Origin: CBDBFG01 sp965204765
GTDB lineage: Bacteria; Pseudomonadota; Alphaproteobacteria; Caedimonadales; UBA9215
Direction of reading: 5' to 3'
DNA: 64,000 bases
NCBI GenBank assembly: GCA_965204765.1
Contig: CBDBFG010000004.1
Coordinates: 558,001 to 622,000, forward strand
Translations under genes and position numbers: made by a program
Notes under the pieces: generated by a model
What the model was told of the DNA's origin: nothing
The model's input: only the letters and a program-made list of their open reading frames with translations
Database searches by the model: none
Shown: piece by piece, positions 45,690-54,697 of the stretch
How positions within the stretch are numbered: the first letter of the stretch is position 1
Layout: every line of letters begins with the position of its first letter

Positions 45690-46651
45690 ATATACTAAAG
45701 CACTATCAAATAAATCCTAAGAAAATTGCGTTATTAAAAGGTGGATGGTCCGCAGAAAGAGACGTATCATTAAGCAGTGCAACCGGTATGTATCGTGCTT
45801 TTATAGAACTTGGTTTCAAGGTAAAAGAGATAGATGTCAAAGGTGCAATCGAAGAAATAATACAGCAATTACGCTCTTTTGCTCCTGATGTGGTATGTAT
45901 GAATGCATTGCATGGTAGATACGTTGAGGATGGTCTGCTACAGGGTGTAATAGAATTTTTAGGTTATCCTTATACTGGTTCTGATGTGTTGTCTTCTGCC
46001 ATTGCGATGAATAAGGTTATAACAAAAGATATTTTAGTTGCGCATAATATTCCTGTAGCAAAAGGTGTAAAGGTTTTGTGTAAGGATTTGTTTGATAACA
46101 AGATAAATTTTCCTTATCCCTTTGTTTTGAAACCGATCAATGAGGGATCCAGCCTTGGGGTGCATATACTGAATGATATAGACGATCTTCCCAAAGTAAG
46201 AGAGAAATGGTCTTTTGGTGATTATGGTTTAATTGAAGAGTATATATATGGTCGTGAGTTATCGGTAGCATTATTAAATGATCAATCCTTAGGGATGCTA
46301 GAGTTAATACCCAAGAAATGTTTTTATGATTATGAAGCTAAATATACCGATGGGGTTACAGATCATGTTGTGCCACAGGACATTGATAGTAAAGATTATG
46401 ATGCTATATTACAGTATTGTGAAAAGGCGGTGAATTTACTAGGAATAAAAGGGGTGTCCAGGATTGATTTGCGTTATAATCCTACCCGTACAAAAAATAA
46501 TAGAATATTTTTATTAGAAGCTAATACTTTACCGGGTATGACAGAACTATCTATAGTGCCGGATATTGCAAAACAGGTGGGATTGTCTTATAAAGATTTA
46601 TGTAATTGGATGGTGAGAAATCCTATATGTTTAAAGAACATTCACAAATAA
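45686..46651 (+). CDS. ddl: D-alanine--D-alanine ligase
   Basis: 321 residues from ATG 45686, which overlaps the murB stop; an earlier in-frame start would run deep into murB. ATP-grasp motifs: ALLKGGWSAERDVSLSSATG, ALHGRYVEDGLLQG, PYTGSDVLSSAIAMNK, VLKPINEGSSLGVH, and LLEANTLPGMTELSIVP. Uses D-Ala made by Alr (56-57 kb) to supply MurF. Confidence 0.95.
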   Translation: MNILKHYQINPKKIALLKGGWSAERDVSLSSATGMYRAFIELGFKVKEIDVKGAIEEIIQQLRSFAPDVVCMNALHGRYVEDGLLQGVIEFLGYPYTGSDVLSSAIAMNKVITKDILVAHNIPVAKGVKVLCKDLFDNKINFPYPFVLKPINEGSSLGVHILNDIDDLPKVREKWSFGDYGLIEEYIYGRELSVALLNDQSLGMLELIPKKCFYDYEAKYTDGVTDHVVPQDIDSKDYDAILQYCEKAVNLLGIKGVSRIDLRYNPTRTKNNRIFLLEANTLPGMTELSIVPDIAKQVGLSYKDLCNWMVRNPICLKNIHK

Positions 46652-47484
46652 AGCCTACACGACGTAGGGATGCACAACAGGGTAATACTTTTTCTTACTT
46701 TAGGATCTTCCTGTTAGTAGTGGTTGTGGCGTTGTTTATCTCGTTATGTATTACCATTTATTGGTTTATTACCAGTGGTCGGCTTACCAGAGCTTATAAT
46801 AATATTCAAACTAGCATTGCCCGTTCATATAAAGATCTATTATTTCGTTCGGGATTTGTGGTAAAAAATGTTTTGATTGAAGGCAAAATTAGAACTAAAA
46901 ATACAGATTTCTTAGACCGAATAAATATAACAAAAGGTATGTTTATCTTTGATGTAGACCTTGTCCAATCTTTGCGTGCTATCCAATCTATGCAATGGGT
47001 GCACAATGTTAGGATAGAAAGAAGATTACCAGATACTATCATGATAAAGATAGTTGAAAAGCAGCCTATTGCATTTTGGCAGAATAAAAAGTTAACATAT
47101 TTGATAGATAACTATGGTACAATAATCGGTAGATTTCCGTTAAACAAATTTCCTGGATATGTTGTGGCGACAGGAGAAGGGGCAATAAAAGAATTGCCCG
47201 CGTTAATTCAACTGATCGGGAAATATAATGAAATTTACGCTAAAACTACGGGGGCAATTTATATCAGCAAGCGCAGATGGGATATAATTTTAGATAATAA
47301 TATTAGAGTAAAGCTTCCAGAAAGCGGTGTTGATGAAGCATTGAGGACAATTTCTGAATTGCATAAAGAAAATAGACTGGTTTCGTCTAACGTGAAAGAA
47401 ATAGACGTTAGATCAAAAGGAAGAACATATTTTTATCTATCAAAGATAGGACTAAGAAATTTATATAAAGGCAGACATGCTTAA
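46627..47484 (+). CDS. ftsQ: Cell division protein FtsQ
   Basis: 285 residues from ATG 46627 (GGTGAG upstream; 25 bp overlap with ddl). A TTG at 46606 is the alternative. Cytoplasmic basic N-terminus, one membrane helix (about 25-47), POTRA domain (VKNVLIEGKIRTKNTDFLDR), and the typical MQWVHNVRIERRLPDTIMIK then IVEKQPIAFWQ. Links early and late divisome proteins. Confidence 0.92.
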   Translation: MFKEHSQIKPTRRRDAQQGNTFSYFRIFLLVVVVALFISLCITIYWFITSGRLTRAYNNIQTSIARSYKDLLFRSGFVVKNVLIEGKIRTKNTDFLDRINITKGMFIFDVDLVQSLRAIQSMQWVHNVRIERRLPDTIMIKIVEKQPIAFWQNKKLTYLIDNYGTIIGRFPLNKFPGYVVATGEGAIKELPALIQLIGKYNEIYAKTTGAIYISKRRWDIILDNNIRVKLPESGVDEALRTISELHKENRLVSSNVKEIDVRSKGRTYFYLSKIGLRNLYKGRHA

Positions 47485-47505
47485 TATTATTAAAGGAGAT
47501 GATTG

Positions 47506-48771
47506 ATGGCATTTCAATCGCTAAGACGAGGATTTTCAAAGGTCAATGACTCGATTGTAGCTGGATTAGATATAGGTGCAAGTAAAGTTTGTTGTGCTAT
47601 AGCTCGTATCGAATCTTCTGGGGATTTGTCTATTATAGGATATGGTTTTCACCCGTCAAAAGGAATTCGTGGGGGGATGATAATAGATATGGAATCTTTA
47701 CAAGATTCTGTGGCGCATGCTGTACATTCTGCCGAGGAGATGTCTAGGGAAACAATAAATGATGTTTACGTTTCTGTTTCTCCTGCAATCTGTACATCAA
47801 AAATAGTTGGGATAGATTTATCTATATCTGGTCATCCAGTTGATGATAATGATATAAAAAAGATAGTACAACAGTCATTATCATCGATTAATAAAAATCA
47901 GGCGGTAGTCATACACAGTATCCCATTGAATTATGAAATTGATGGTGTTTCTGGTATCAAAGATCCTCGTGGTATGTTTGGTGAGATATTAAAGTCAAAG
48001 ATTAATTTAATGCTGTGTTCCCATACACCATTAAGAAATTTATCAGCCTGTGTGGAAAGATCTCATCTGGATGTAGCGGGGTTTGTTTCTTCTATTTATT
48101 CTTCTGGATTATCTACTTTGGTACATGATGAATTGGAACTAGGAGTAACTTTAATCGATATAGGTGCTAGTTCTTCGGGAGTTGGGCTATTTTTTAACGG
48201 TAATTTAGCGCATATAGATTACGTGCCTATTGGTGGTGCGCATATTACTTCTGATATAGCACGTTGTTTTTCTACGCCTATTATGCAAGCAGAAAAACTC
48301 AAGACATTATATGGTTCCTCTATTTTATCTCCTGCTGATGGCCGAGAAAGTGTCACAATACCGCAAATAGGTGATGATGATGCCAGTAAAGCAAAGCAGG
48401 TTAATAAGTCAGAAATAGTTGACGTTATCAAGTCACGTGTGGAAGAGATTTTTGAAAAGATAAAAGAAAAAATCATTGCTCATCCATCCCATCGTTATGT
48501 AGGTCATCGATTAGTATTAACAGGTGGATCTAGTATGTTAAACGGCATTATAGATATTGCTGAAACAACATTAGATAAAAAAGCTAGGATTGCAAAACCG
48601 GCTAATATTAACGATTTAGTTGATAAAATTAAAGTTCCTTCTTTTGCCAATTGTGCTGGATTATTAAAATATGCACAACAGCAGAAGGGTCCTTATGCAA
48701 TGTTAGCAAGTCGTAGAAGTAGTTCTAGCATTAGTTTAAACAAATTAATTAACTGGCTAAAAAATGGGTAA
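47506..48771 (+). CDS. ftsA: Cell division protein FtsA
   Basis: 421 residues from ATG 47506, with AAAGGAG upstream. Actin-like ATPase: AGLDIGASKVCCAIARI, YGFHPSKGIRGGMIIDMES (1C region), VTLIDIGASSSGVGLFFNG, RLVLTGGSSMLNGI, and a C-terminal amphipathic tail (ISLNKLINWLKNG) for membrane attachment. Anchors FtsZ. ftsZ does not follow, as in Rickettsia; a lipocalin gene overlaps its end instead. Confidence 0.93.
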   Translation: MAFQSLRRGFSKVNDSIVAGLDIGASKVCCAIARIESSGDLSIIGYGFHPSKGIRGGMIIDMESLQDSVAHAVHSAEEMSRETINDVYVSVSPAICTSKIVGIDLSISGHPVDDNDIKKIVQQSLSSINKNQAVVIHSIPLNYEIDGVSGIKDPRGMFGEILKSKINLMLCSHTPLRNLSACVERSHLDVAGFVSSIYSSGLSTLVHDELELGVTLIDIGASSSGVGLFFNGNLAHIDYVPIGGAHITSDIARCFSTPIMQAEKLKTLYGSSILSPADGRESVTIPQIGDDDASKAKQVNKSEIVDVIKSRVEEIFEKIKEKIIAHPSHRYVGHRLVLTGGSSMLNGIIDIAETTLDKKARIAKPANINDLVDKIKVPSFANCAGLLKYAQQQKGPYAMLASRRSSSSISLNKLINWLKNG

Positions 48772-49324
48772 TTTACGACGGTTTAGATGGTGTATGGTTT
48801 TGTGGTTTTCACAACTAGGTCTTTATGCACATGATGCTGTTGTAACTAGTATTAGTGTTGATTTAGGAAGATATTCCGGTATTTGGTATGAAATTGCCAA
48901 AGTCCCTAATAGTTTTCAAAGGAAATGCGTATCTGATACCAGCGCTAGTTATACCGTTGCTAAAAACGGTAGTATTGGCATTGTAAATAGCTGCAAAATA
49001 AAAGAAGGAGGCTTTATCCAGGCGCAAGGCGTTGCATATTCACTTGGCAAAGCTAATAATAAATTATTAGTATCATTTATACCCGTCATTAAATACAGTA
49101 GATTGATTACTAGATTAATAGGTGGAGATTATTGGATATTTATTTTGGATCAAAATTATCAATATGCAGTTGTGGGTAGTCCTAAAGAAAACTATTTATG
49201 GATTTTATCAAGAACAAAAAAAATAGATAATAAGCTATATGATAAGCTCATTAATGATATAAAGAAAAAGGGTTTGCCTGCGCATTTATTGCAAAAAACA
49301 CAGCAAAATATCAAGAGTGATTAA
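48764..49324 (+). CDS. Bacterial lipocalin (Blc-like)
   Basis: 186 residues starting 8 bp inside the end of ftsA. Signal peptide with cleavage near LYA-HD (residue ~22); no lipobox Cys, so probably soluble, unlike E. coli Blc. Lipocalin motif 1 is YSGIWYEIAKVPNSFQRKC, then the barrel with TSASYTVAKNGSIGIVNSCK and the last strands DYWIFILDQNYQYAVVGSP. Binds hydrophobic ligands such as lysophospholipids in the periplasm. It is the last gene of the cluster and probably co-transcribed. Confidence 0.88.
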   Translation: MGNLRRFRWCMVLWFSQLGLYAHDAVVTSISVDLGRYSGIWYEIAKVPNSFQRKCVSDTSASYTVAKNGSIGIVNSCKIKEGGFIQAQGVAYSLGKANNKLLVSFIPVIKYSRLITRLIGGDYWIFILDQNYQYAVVGSPKENYLWILSRTKKIDNKLYDKLINDIKKKGLPAHLLQKTQQNIKSD

Positions 49325-49534
49325 AAATTAGGCGCTCCCGAGATAATCTACTAGTTCATAGGATAATTAATAGCCAGGAATCATAGTTTTACAGTACTAA
49401 TGGCACCATCAGTCAAGCTTAGAAAAATATTTAACAAATCAGTCGATGATCTGCAGGATATTTTTGTGGTGAGTACAGTCAAATATCAATTGCAGCACAA
49501 TTATTAAGCAAGAAAGCAAAGGATATAGGGTTCT

Positions 49535-49638
49535 ATAGTGGTTTCAATTTGTTTTCTACTTCATTTAATCGTCACTTATGTATTATATATACATTTCGTT
49601 CCTCAAAATTCGTATTAATTCAAAGTTAAACCGCTATA
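49535..49638. mobile_element. MITE-like element
   Basis: 104 bp bounded by imperfect 18-bp terminal inverted repeats: TATAGTGGTTTCAATTTG at 49535-49552 and the complement of TATAGCGGTTTAACTTTG at 49621-49638 (15 of 18 match). The ends start with TA, as in IS630/Tc1-type elements with TA target duplication. No coding capacity. Family unproven. Confidence 0.4.
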
Positions 49639-49669
49639 TGCTAAAAGATGATGTCAGGTTTAGTTTTCG

Positions 49670-49697
49670 CCGAGATAATCATTAATGATTATCTCGG
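49670..49697. repeat. Perfect 28-bp palindrome
   Basis: CCGAGATAATCATT is followed at once by its exact complement. A loopless 14-bp dyad could be a dimeric protein-binding site, a cruciform, or a remnant of element ends. No T-tract follows, so it is a poor terminator. The CCGAGATAATC core also occurs at 49338-49348. Confidence 0.85.
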
Positions 49698-50254
49698 GTA
49701 CTTGTAAAGATAATATGTTCTAAATTAGGACTAGTCTGTCTGTGTAAGGTATGTGTTTTATGTAAAAACATGACCTAATTTAGAATTAACAATCTCTACA
49801 TTAATTTATTAACGTAAGTTAAGAGTTAATCTATCTGTCTTTAGTTAACTCTAATACGATTCTAAAATTATTTTTATGTAGATCAATACGCACTTTATCC
49901 TTACAGGTAAATCACTTATATACTAATAAATATATAAACTTTTCTTTATTCTTTGTGCTATGCTGTGTGTGCGTATCTGCAAATGAAATATACTATCGTT
50001 GACGATTATTTGTGATGAAATTTAGATTACAATTGGTGTATATATAAAAGATTTGGTAATGCAGAATTTAGTATGCAAAGAATGCGTAGTACAAAGATAT
50101 TGATGTAAAGCAAATTAAACTATGGCAAATAGCAATTAGCACATGTTAGTACCAATAGCATGCGGAAAAAATCTTTGTGATTATGATAACTAATTAACGC
50201 ATATGCTTAATTATATCAGATGTGTGGATACAATGTGTTGCATAAATTGAATCT

Positions 50255-50869
50255 CTATAGGCTTTTTAATAGTTCTTTTACAGTTTTACCACTTTGTTGA
50301 GGTGTTTTTTTCGGTACGGTTTGTACAGATGAAAGTCTATTGCGTTCATTAACAACCTGTATATCAGGGCAAAAATCTTTATGTTTACATAGCTGTTTGT
50401 GAGAGAAGATAGCGGTATAATCAAGAACTTTCATTAGTTTTGACTGTACTAGCATAGATGGTATGTTGTCAGAATTGATAAAAAATAAAGATAACAAATA
50501 TAAACCTGTGCTAATAACTACTGTTCTTATGATGCCTGAAACTAACCCAAGGGCTTTGTCCAGTCCTCCTAAGATACTATTTTTTACAAGATAAGATATG
50601 CCTTTATTAATTAATACTAAGATGATAATCGATAACAAGAATGATGTAGCAATTGCCACGATTTTTGCTATAGAGCTTTCTGTAATCCATTGACTAATAA
50701 ATGGGGATGAATAGGGGAGTAACATATAAGTACAAATTACACCTCCAACCCACGTAAACATGCCCAGCATGTCACTTGTAAATCCCCTTATTATGCCTGC
50801 TACAATACAGCAGAACAAAAATACTACAATTAACAAGTCCACAAAATTAATGTCAGTTAAGTATGTCAT
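50255..50869 (-). CDS. cvpA: CvpA family membrane protein
   Basis: 204 residues with four membrane helices (about 10-28, 35-52, 64-86, 105-128) and an N-terminus typical of the family (NFVDLLIVVFLFCCIVAGII, then RGFTSDMLGMFTWVGGVI). The hydrophilic C-terminal tail is about 60 residues. CvpA proteins are linked to envelope homeostasis and bile or membrane-stress tolerance. Downstream of radA by 15 bp on the same strand. AGAGGGA ribosome-binding site. Confidence 0.88.
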   Translation of the reverse strand: MTYLTDINFVDLLIVVFLFCCIVAGIIRGFTSDMLGMFTWVGGVICTYMLLPYSSPFISQWITESSIAKIVAIATSFLLSIIILVLINKGISYLVKNSILGGLDKALGLVSGIIRTVVISTGLYLLSLFFINSDNIPSMLVQSKLMKVLDYTAIFSHKQLCKHKDFCPDIQVVNERNRLSSVQTVPKKTPQQSGKTVKELLKSL

Positions 50870-50884
50870 TGATCCCTCTAATTC

Positions 50885-52243
50885 TTAATTGAATAGACAT
50901 TTTAAATCGTTTATATGTTCAATAGATTCTATCTTTATACCGTTGGTTTGTAAACTTTTACTTATGTTACTATTATTTGGTACATATATAGTCGTAAATC
51001 CAATTTTGATAGCTTCTTTTACTCTTGATTCAAGGTAGCTAATACCTTTTACTTCTCCTGACAAGCAAATTTCTCCACAAAATGCGTAGTGGCGATTGAT
51101 AGGTTTAGAGGTGATGGATGACATTAACGAAGCTGCTACGGCAAGATCAGCAGCGGGATCTTGTATTTTCAAGCCTCCAACAATATTTAGATATATGTCC
51201 TTTGTACTTGTATTCAATCCACACCTGGTCTCTAGTACTGCGATAATCATCGCTAACCTATTAGCGTCCCATCCTACTATAGATCTTTTAGGAGTCGCAT
51301 AATTTGTGTTTGCGATAAGGGATTGTACTTCTGATAGGATTGGTCTTGTTCCCTCTATGCCAATAAAGACAGCAGAGCCATTAACTTCTGTATTAGTATG
51401 ATTCAAAAATATTGCAGATGGATTCTTTACTTCAGTTAAACCATTTGTATTCATCTCAAACACACCAATTTCATTGGTAGAACCGAATCTATTTTTCACG
51501 CTTCTGAGAATTCTAAATTGATCTTTTCTGTTGCCTTCAAAATATAACACACTATCAACCATGTGTTCTAGTACTCTTGGACCAGCTATGGCTCCGTCCT
51601 TAGTTACATGTCCGATAATGATAATAATTATATTGTTTTGTTTAGCATAATTGATCAGTGCATGTGAGCAAGTTTTAATTTGGGTGATGCTACCATGAGA
51701 AGACTCAGCAGTAGAGGAATATATTGTTTGAATAGAGTCAATTATAACTATTTGTGGTTTATGTTTGTCTAGAGAAACAATAATATCGTCCAGTGAATTT
51801 GAAGAGGCCAGATGTATATTACAATCGCTTATATTTAATCTTGATGCTCTGATTTTTATTTGGTCGATTGCTTCTTCACCAGAGATATAATGCACTAAAT
51901 AGTGTTGTGATAGAATAGCTGAGATTTGCAGCAATAGGGTAGATTTACCTATTCCTGGATCGCCACCTACCAAAACAGTGGATCCAGCAGGGACAAGACC
52001 GCTACCACATACTCTGTCAAATTCTTGGATATGTGTTTTATACCGTTGGTAATTTGTATTAATATTGGCCAGAGAGAAGAATTCAAGTTCTTTGCCAATT
52101 TTGTGGTTTGTATTGATAGCATGCGGTTGATCGACGTTTTCTATAAACGTGTTCCATTCACTGCATTCAGAACATTGTCCTGACCATTTATGCCGCGTGT
52201 ATCCGCATTGTTGGCATGTATATATTTTTTTTAATTTGACCAC
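50885..52243 (-). CDS. radA: DNA repair protein RadA (Sms)
   Basis: 452 residues from a GTG. N-terminal C4 zinc finger (CQQCGYTRHKWSGQCSECSE), RecA-like ATPase with Walker A GGDPGIGKSTLL, Walker B-type IVIIDSIQTIYS, the RadA-specific KNRFG (SVKNRFGSTNEIGVFEM), and a C-terminal Lon-like domain (FCGEICLSGEVKGI). A DnaB-like helicase that helps branch migration in recombination. No clear ribosome-binding site before the GTG. Followed by cvpA. Confidence 0.94.
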   Translation of the reverse strand: MVKLKKIYTCQQCGYTRHKWSGQCSECSEWNTFIENVDQPHAINTNHKIGKELEFFSLANINTNYQRYKTHIQEFDRVCGSGLVPAGSTVLVGGDPGIGKSTLLLQISAILSQHYLVHYISGEEAIDQIKIRASRLNISDCNIHLASSNSLDDIIVSLDKHKPQIVIIDSIQTIYSSTAESSHGSITQIKTCSHALINYAKQNNIIIIIIGHVTKDGAIAGPRVLEHMVDSVLYFEGNRKDQFRILRSVKNRFGSTNEIGVFEMNTNGLTEVKNPSAIFLNHTNTEVNGSAVFIGIEGTRPILSEVQSLIANTNYATPKRSIVGWDANRLAMIIAVLETRCGLNTSTKDIYLNIVGGLKIQDPAADLAVAASLMSSITSKPINRHYAFCGEICLSGEVKGISYLESRVKEAIKIGFTTIYVPNNSNISKSLQTNGIKIESIEHINDLKCLFN

Positions 52244-52456
52244 TGGCTAATACTAGTTTTACTTATAAAGTTTAGTTTACTATTCAGATGCAACTGTGCG
52301 AATATTGCCGTCATTTTTGCTAACTTTAATTTATGTTCCTGCAATATCCAATAGTCCATAAATATAAAGTTAGTTTATTAGACTAACTAGGTTGCATTTG
52401 AAGTGTACAACAAATCAGACTATATTCAATATCTAGCTTTTGTTATATATAAGTTA
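52244..52456. other. Spacer upstream of radA with a hairpin
   Basis: No gene. AGTTAGT/ACTAACT (7-bp stem, 7-base loop) lies near 52364-52384. May terminate or regulate, but no T-tract follows. Confidence 0.3.
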
Positions 52457-52690
52457 CTACATTTGAGACTGACAAGAAATATCTAGATTATCGTTAGTAT
52501 AATCTATGGGCATAAGTAGATTTACGCCAGAATGTGATCTATACGTATTATATTTTCTAATCTGATGTGTGAGGTCGTATCTAATGGTTCCAATTGAATC
52601 AGGAAGAATATCTGTTCTGTAGTGAAATTATTCCGTAAATATTCTGTTTCCTTTTTCTATACTGCCATTGCATATAGATTTAGCCAGAGG
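52457..52690 (-). pseudogene. IS481-like transposase remnant (integrase-domain C-terminal part)
   Basis: A minus-strand frame reads KSICNGSIEKGNRIFTE, a stop, then FHYRTDILPDSIGTIRYDLT, HQIRKYNTYRSHSGVNLLMP and IDYTNDN, ending at a stop at 52457. This matches the end of rve-type transposases: NG-x-IER-x-NRT, EEFY, then YN-x-YRPH-x-L and P-x-Y. One in-frame stop and loss of the N-terminal catalytic half mark it as dead. No inverted repeats found. Confidence 0.6.
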
Positions 52691-52983
52691 CAATTTCTGC
52701 TTCCCTCCGCTTAGGCTGCCTCCGTCGTAAATGTAATACTGGACTACTTTCTAATTTTCCCTATCCTGTTGTCCAAATATGCTTAGGGCATTTGCTTGGA
52801 TGAGTTATTCCTCTATGAATATTTGATAGTATTTCTTTGTGTTCATAATATATAGATTTTGATATTCCAGATAATCTTTGGTGTCTTTTGTCATTTGCAC
52901 CATATGATTTGGCTAATTCCTATTTCTCTACACCATGGATGTATTTTTGATGATAGCTTTCATATGTATCTGAACCCAAACAA
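52691..52983 (-). other. Degraded sequence, possibly more of the transposase
   Basis: Short open stretches on the minus strand (ELAKSYGANDKRHQRLSGIS, KSIYYEHKEILSNIHRGITH) between stops look like decayed coding sequence. They may be the front of the IS remnant or another gene. Not identified. Confidence 0.3.
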
Positions 52984-54048
52984 TTAATCTGTACTTGAGT
53001 CTGATAACAGTTTTTTAAGTATAGCGAAAGAATGAAATCCAAGGTGTTTATTCATCAATTCATAGTTGCTAGGATCCATAGCAAATTGATACATACTATA
53101 TGGATTATCACTAAATTCCTCGAGAAGCTCGGGGTTATCTTTAGATATTTCTAATATACTACATATGATTTCTGCTTCGAGGGCAAATTCATCATCATCT
53201 TCATTTTTATCATCCAGAGTATGGAGTGCTGGGTATGCCGCCACTAAGGCAGTATTACGATGGTCTTGAGCAAATTGATACATACTATGTGGACTATTAT
53301 AAAATTCTTTGAAATATCCAGGGTTATCTCTAGCAAACTTATACATACTGTGCGGATTCTTATTAAATTGATCGTAAAGATCGGGGGTGTCGCGGCCTAT
53401 TACTATCATGTACCATCTTACTTGCTTTCTATGAGGATCTGACTCTGAGTCTAGCGCCAGTTTTTGAGCTAGAGCAAGAGCGTGAAATGCAGGGTACTTA
53501 ACCATCACTTCAGCGTTGATAGGATCTATAGCAAATTCATACATACTATGTGGATTAGTATTATATCTCACAGCAAGTCGAATATTATTTCTACAGATTT
53601 CTTCCCGACACAACCACCATTCATGATATGCTTGAGCAGTGTCTGACTTTATCTCATCATCATTTTTATCATCCTGAGTATTTAGTGTTGGCGGAATAAG
53701 GAGTGCTGGGTATGCAGCCACTAAAGCAGTATTATGATGGTCTTGAGCAAATTGATACATACTATGTGGATTATCACGAAATTCCTCGAGAAGTCCGGGA
53801 TTATCTTTAGCAAATACGTACATGGGATGTGGATCAACAGTAAATTGAGATAAAAGATCGTAGTTACCTTCGCTTATTTTGTATATACACAACCTTACTC
53901 GTATTTTATGGGTGTATGACAACGTTATATGCGTTTTACGAGAAGATCTAGCAGTATCTGGTTCCTCATCATCAGTTGAATACGCCTTTGATTGAGCCAT
54001 AGATAATAATAGCAATAACAACATCGAATTTACATTAATATTATGCAT
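52984..54048 (-). CDS. Secreted protein with NPHSMYxFA repeats
   Basis: 354 residues with a signal peptide (NVNSMLLLLLLSMAQSKA). The motif (D/N)P-H-S-M-Y-x-F-A-x-D occurs six times, at about residues 72, 93, 165, 231, 252 and 315. Motifs are often paired and followed by HxNTALVAAYPAL or DPxNxELMxKYPAFHALA. Residues ~55-200 and ~215-350 look like two copies of one larger unit, so the protein grew by duplication. Acidic linkers (DDKNDDE, DDKNEDDDE) separate units. I know no named family with this motif; helical repeats acting as a protein-binding scaffold are a reasonable guess. Ribosome-binding site AGGGGCGT weak. Confidence 0.75.
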   Translation of the reverse strand: MHNINVNSMLLLLLLSMAQSKAYSTDDEEPDTARSSRKTHITLSYTHKIRVRLCIYKISEGNYDLLSQFTVDPHPMYVFAKDNPGLLEEFRDNPHSMYQFAQDHHNTALVAAYPALLIPPTLNTQDDKNDDEIKSDTAQAYHEWWLCREEICRNNIRLAVRYNTNPHSMYEFAIDPINAEVMVKYPAFHALALAQKLALDSESDPHRKQVRWYMIVIGRDTPDLYDQFNKNPHSMYKFARDNPGYFKEFYNSPHSMYQFAQDHRNTALVAAYPALHTLDDKNEDDDEFALEAEIICSILEISKDNPELLEEFSDNPYSMYQFAMDPSNYELMNKHLGFHSFAILKKLLSDSSTD

Positions 54049-54664
54049 TGTACGCCCCTGATTCTTTAAAGATTTACTTTTTTCGCCATTTTAACAATTT
54101 TTGATTTTACGGCAAGAGAAGAAAGAAAATTGTATAAATTTACTGTGGTGTATGATTGTAATTTACATAGTTCTGAGATTGATGGAAATATAGATATTTT
54201 GATAAAAGTAACCTACAATGCTGATACAGTATATTTAGGATACTAAACGTATCAGACAGGATATCTTGGTTTACTAAGTACACTAAATCATGACGTTAGA
54301 GAAACTTTGTGTGATTATATTAGTAAATAATGTGGGAGATGGAGCTGTCTGTACTGGTGCACGAGTTATGTCAAACGATGATTAGCACCGAAGTATGGTC
54401 CATTACAAGGAAATCGTCAGCAAACTCAGAATTTGTATAGATTAATACTGTGCAGACATGATCTGAGAGTATTGTGTGTGTTGCAAAAGGTATTATGGAG
54501 TAATCTTCTTATTATCACATCTAATGTAGAGTAAGTATGTCATGTAATGTTGTTATTTTGTGTGGATGTAAATGATTAGCATAAAGTTAAGGCTGAAGTC
54601 TTCCTTAAATGTGCTTGGAATCAAAAAAAGGCGCGGGCTAGCAAAACTTGTAATTATAAAGAAT
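54049..54664. other. Gene-poor region with a decayed plus-strand ORF
   Basis: From about 54090 a plus-strand frame reads KLYKFTVVYDCNLHSSEIDG, NIDILIKVTYNADTVYLGY, a stop, then TYQTGYLGLLSTLNHDVRET and a second stop near 54330. The composition looks coding but two stops and no start mean a remnant. Other open bits to 54540 are unidentified. Confidence 0.3.
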
Positions 54665-54693
54665 ATGAAAAATACCATGGCCATAAGCCATGG
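54665..54693 (-). terminator. Rho-independent terminator of the alr-mlaE-mlaF strand
   Basis: On the minus strand CCATGGC-TTATG-GCCATGG (7-bp stem, 5-base loop) is followed by TATTTTTC. It begins 5 bases after the mlaF stop. Confidence 0.75.
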
Positions 54694-54697
54694 AAGT

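Larger units (their letters stand above)
49325..50254. other. 930-bp gene-free region with inverted repeats
   Basis: No frame supports a gene and no tRNA or known structural RNA is recognisable. It holds a MITE-like element (49535-49638), a perfect 28-bp palindrome (49670-49697), and a 12-bp inverted pair (CCCGAGATAATC at 49337-49348 and its complement at 49687-49698). The rest is AT-rich. Confidence 0.6.
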
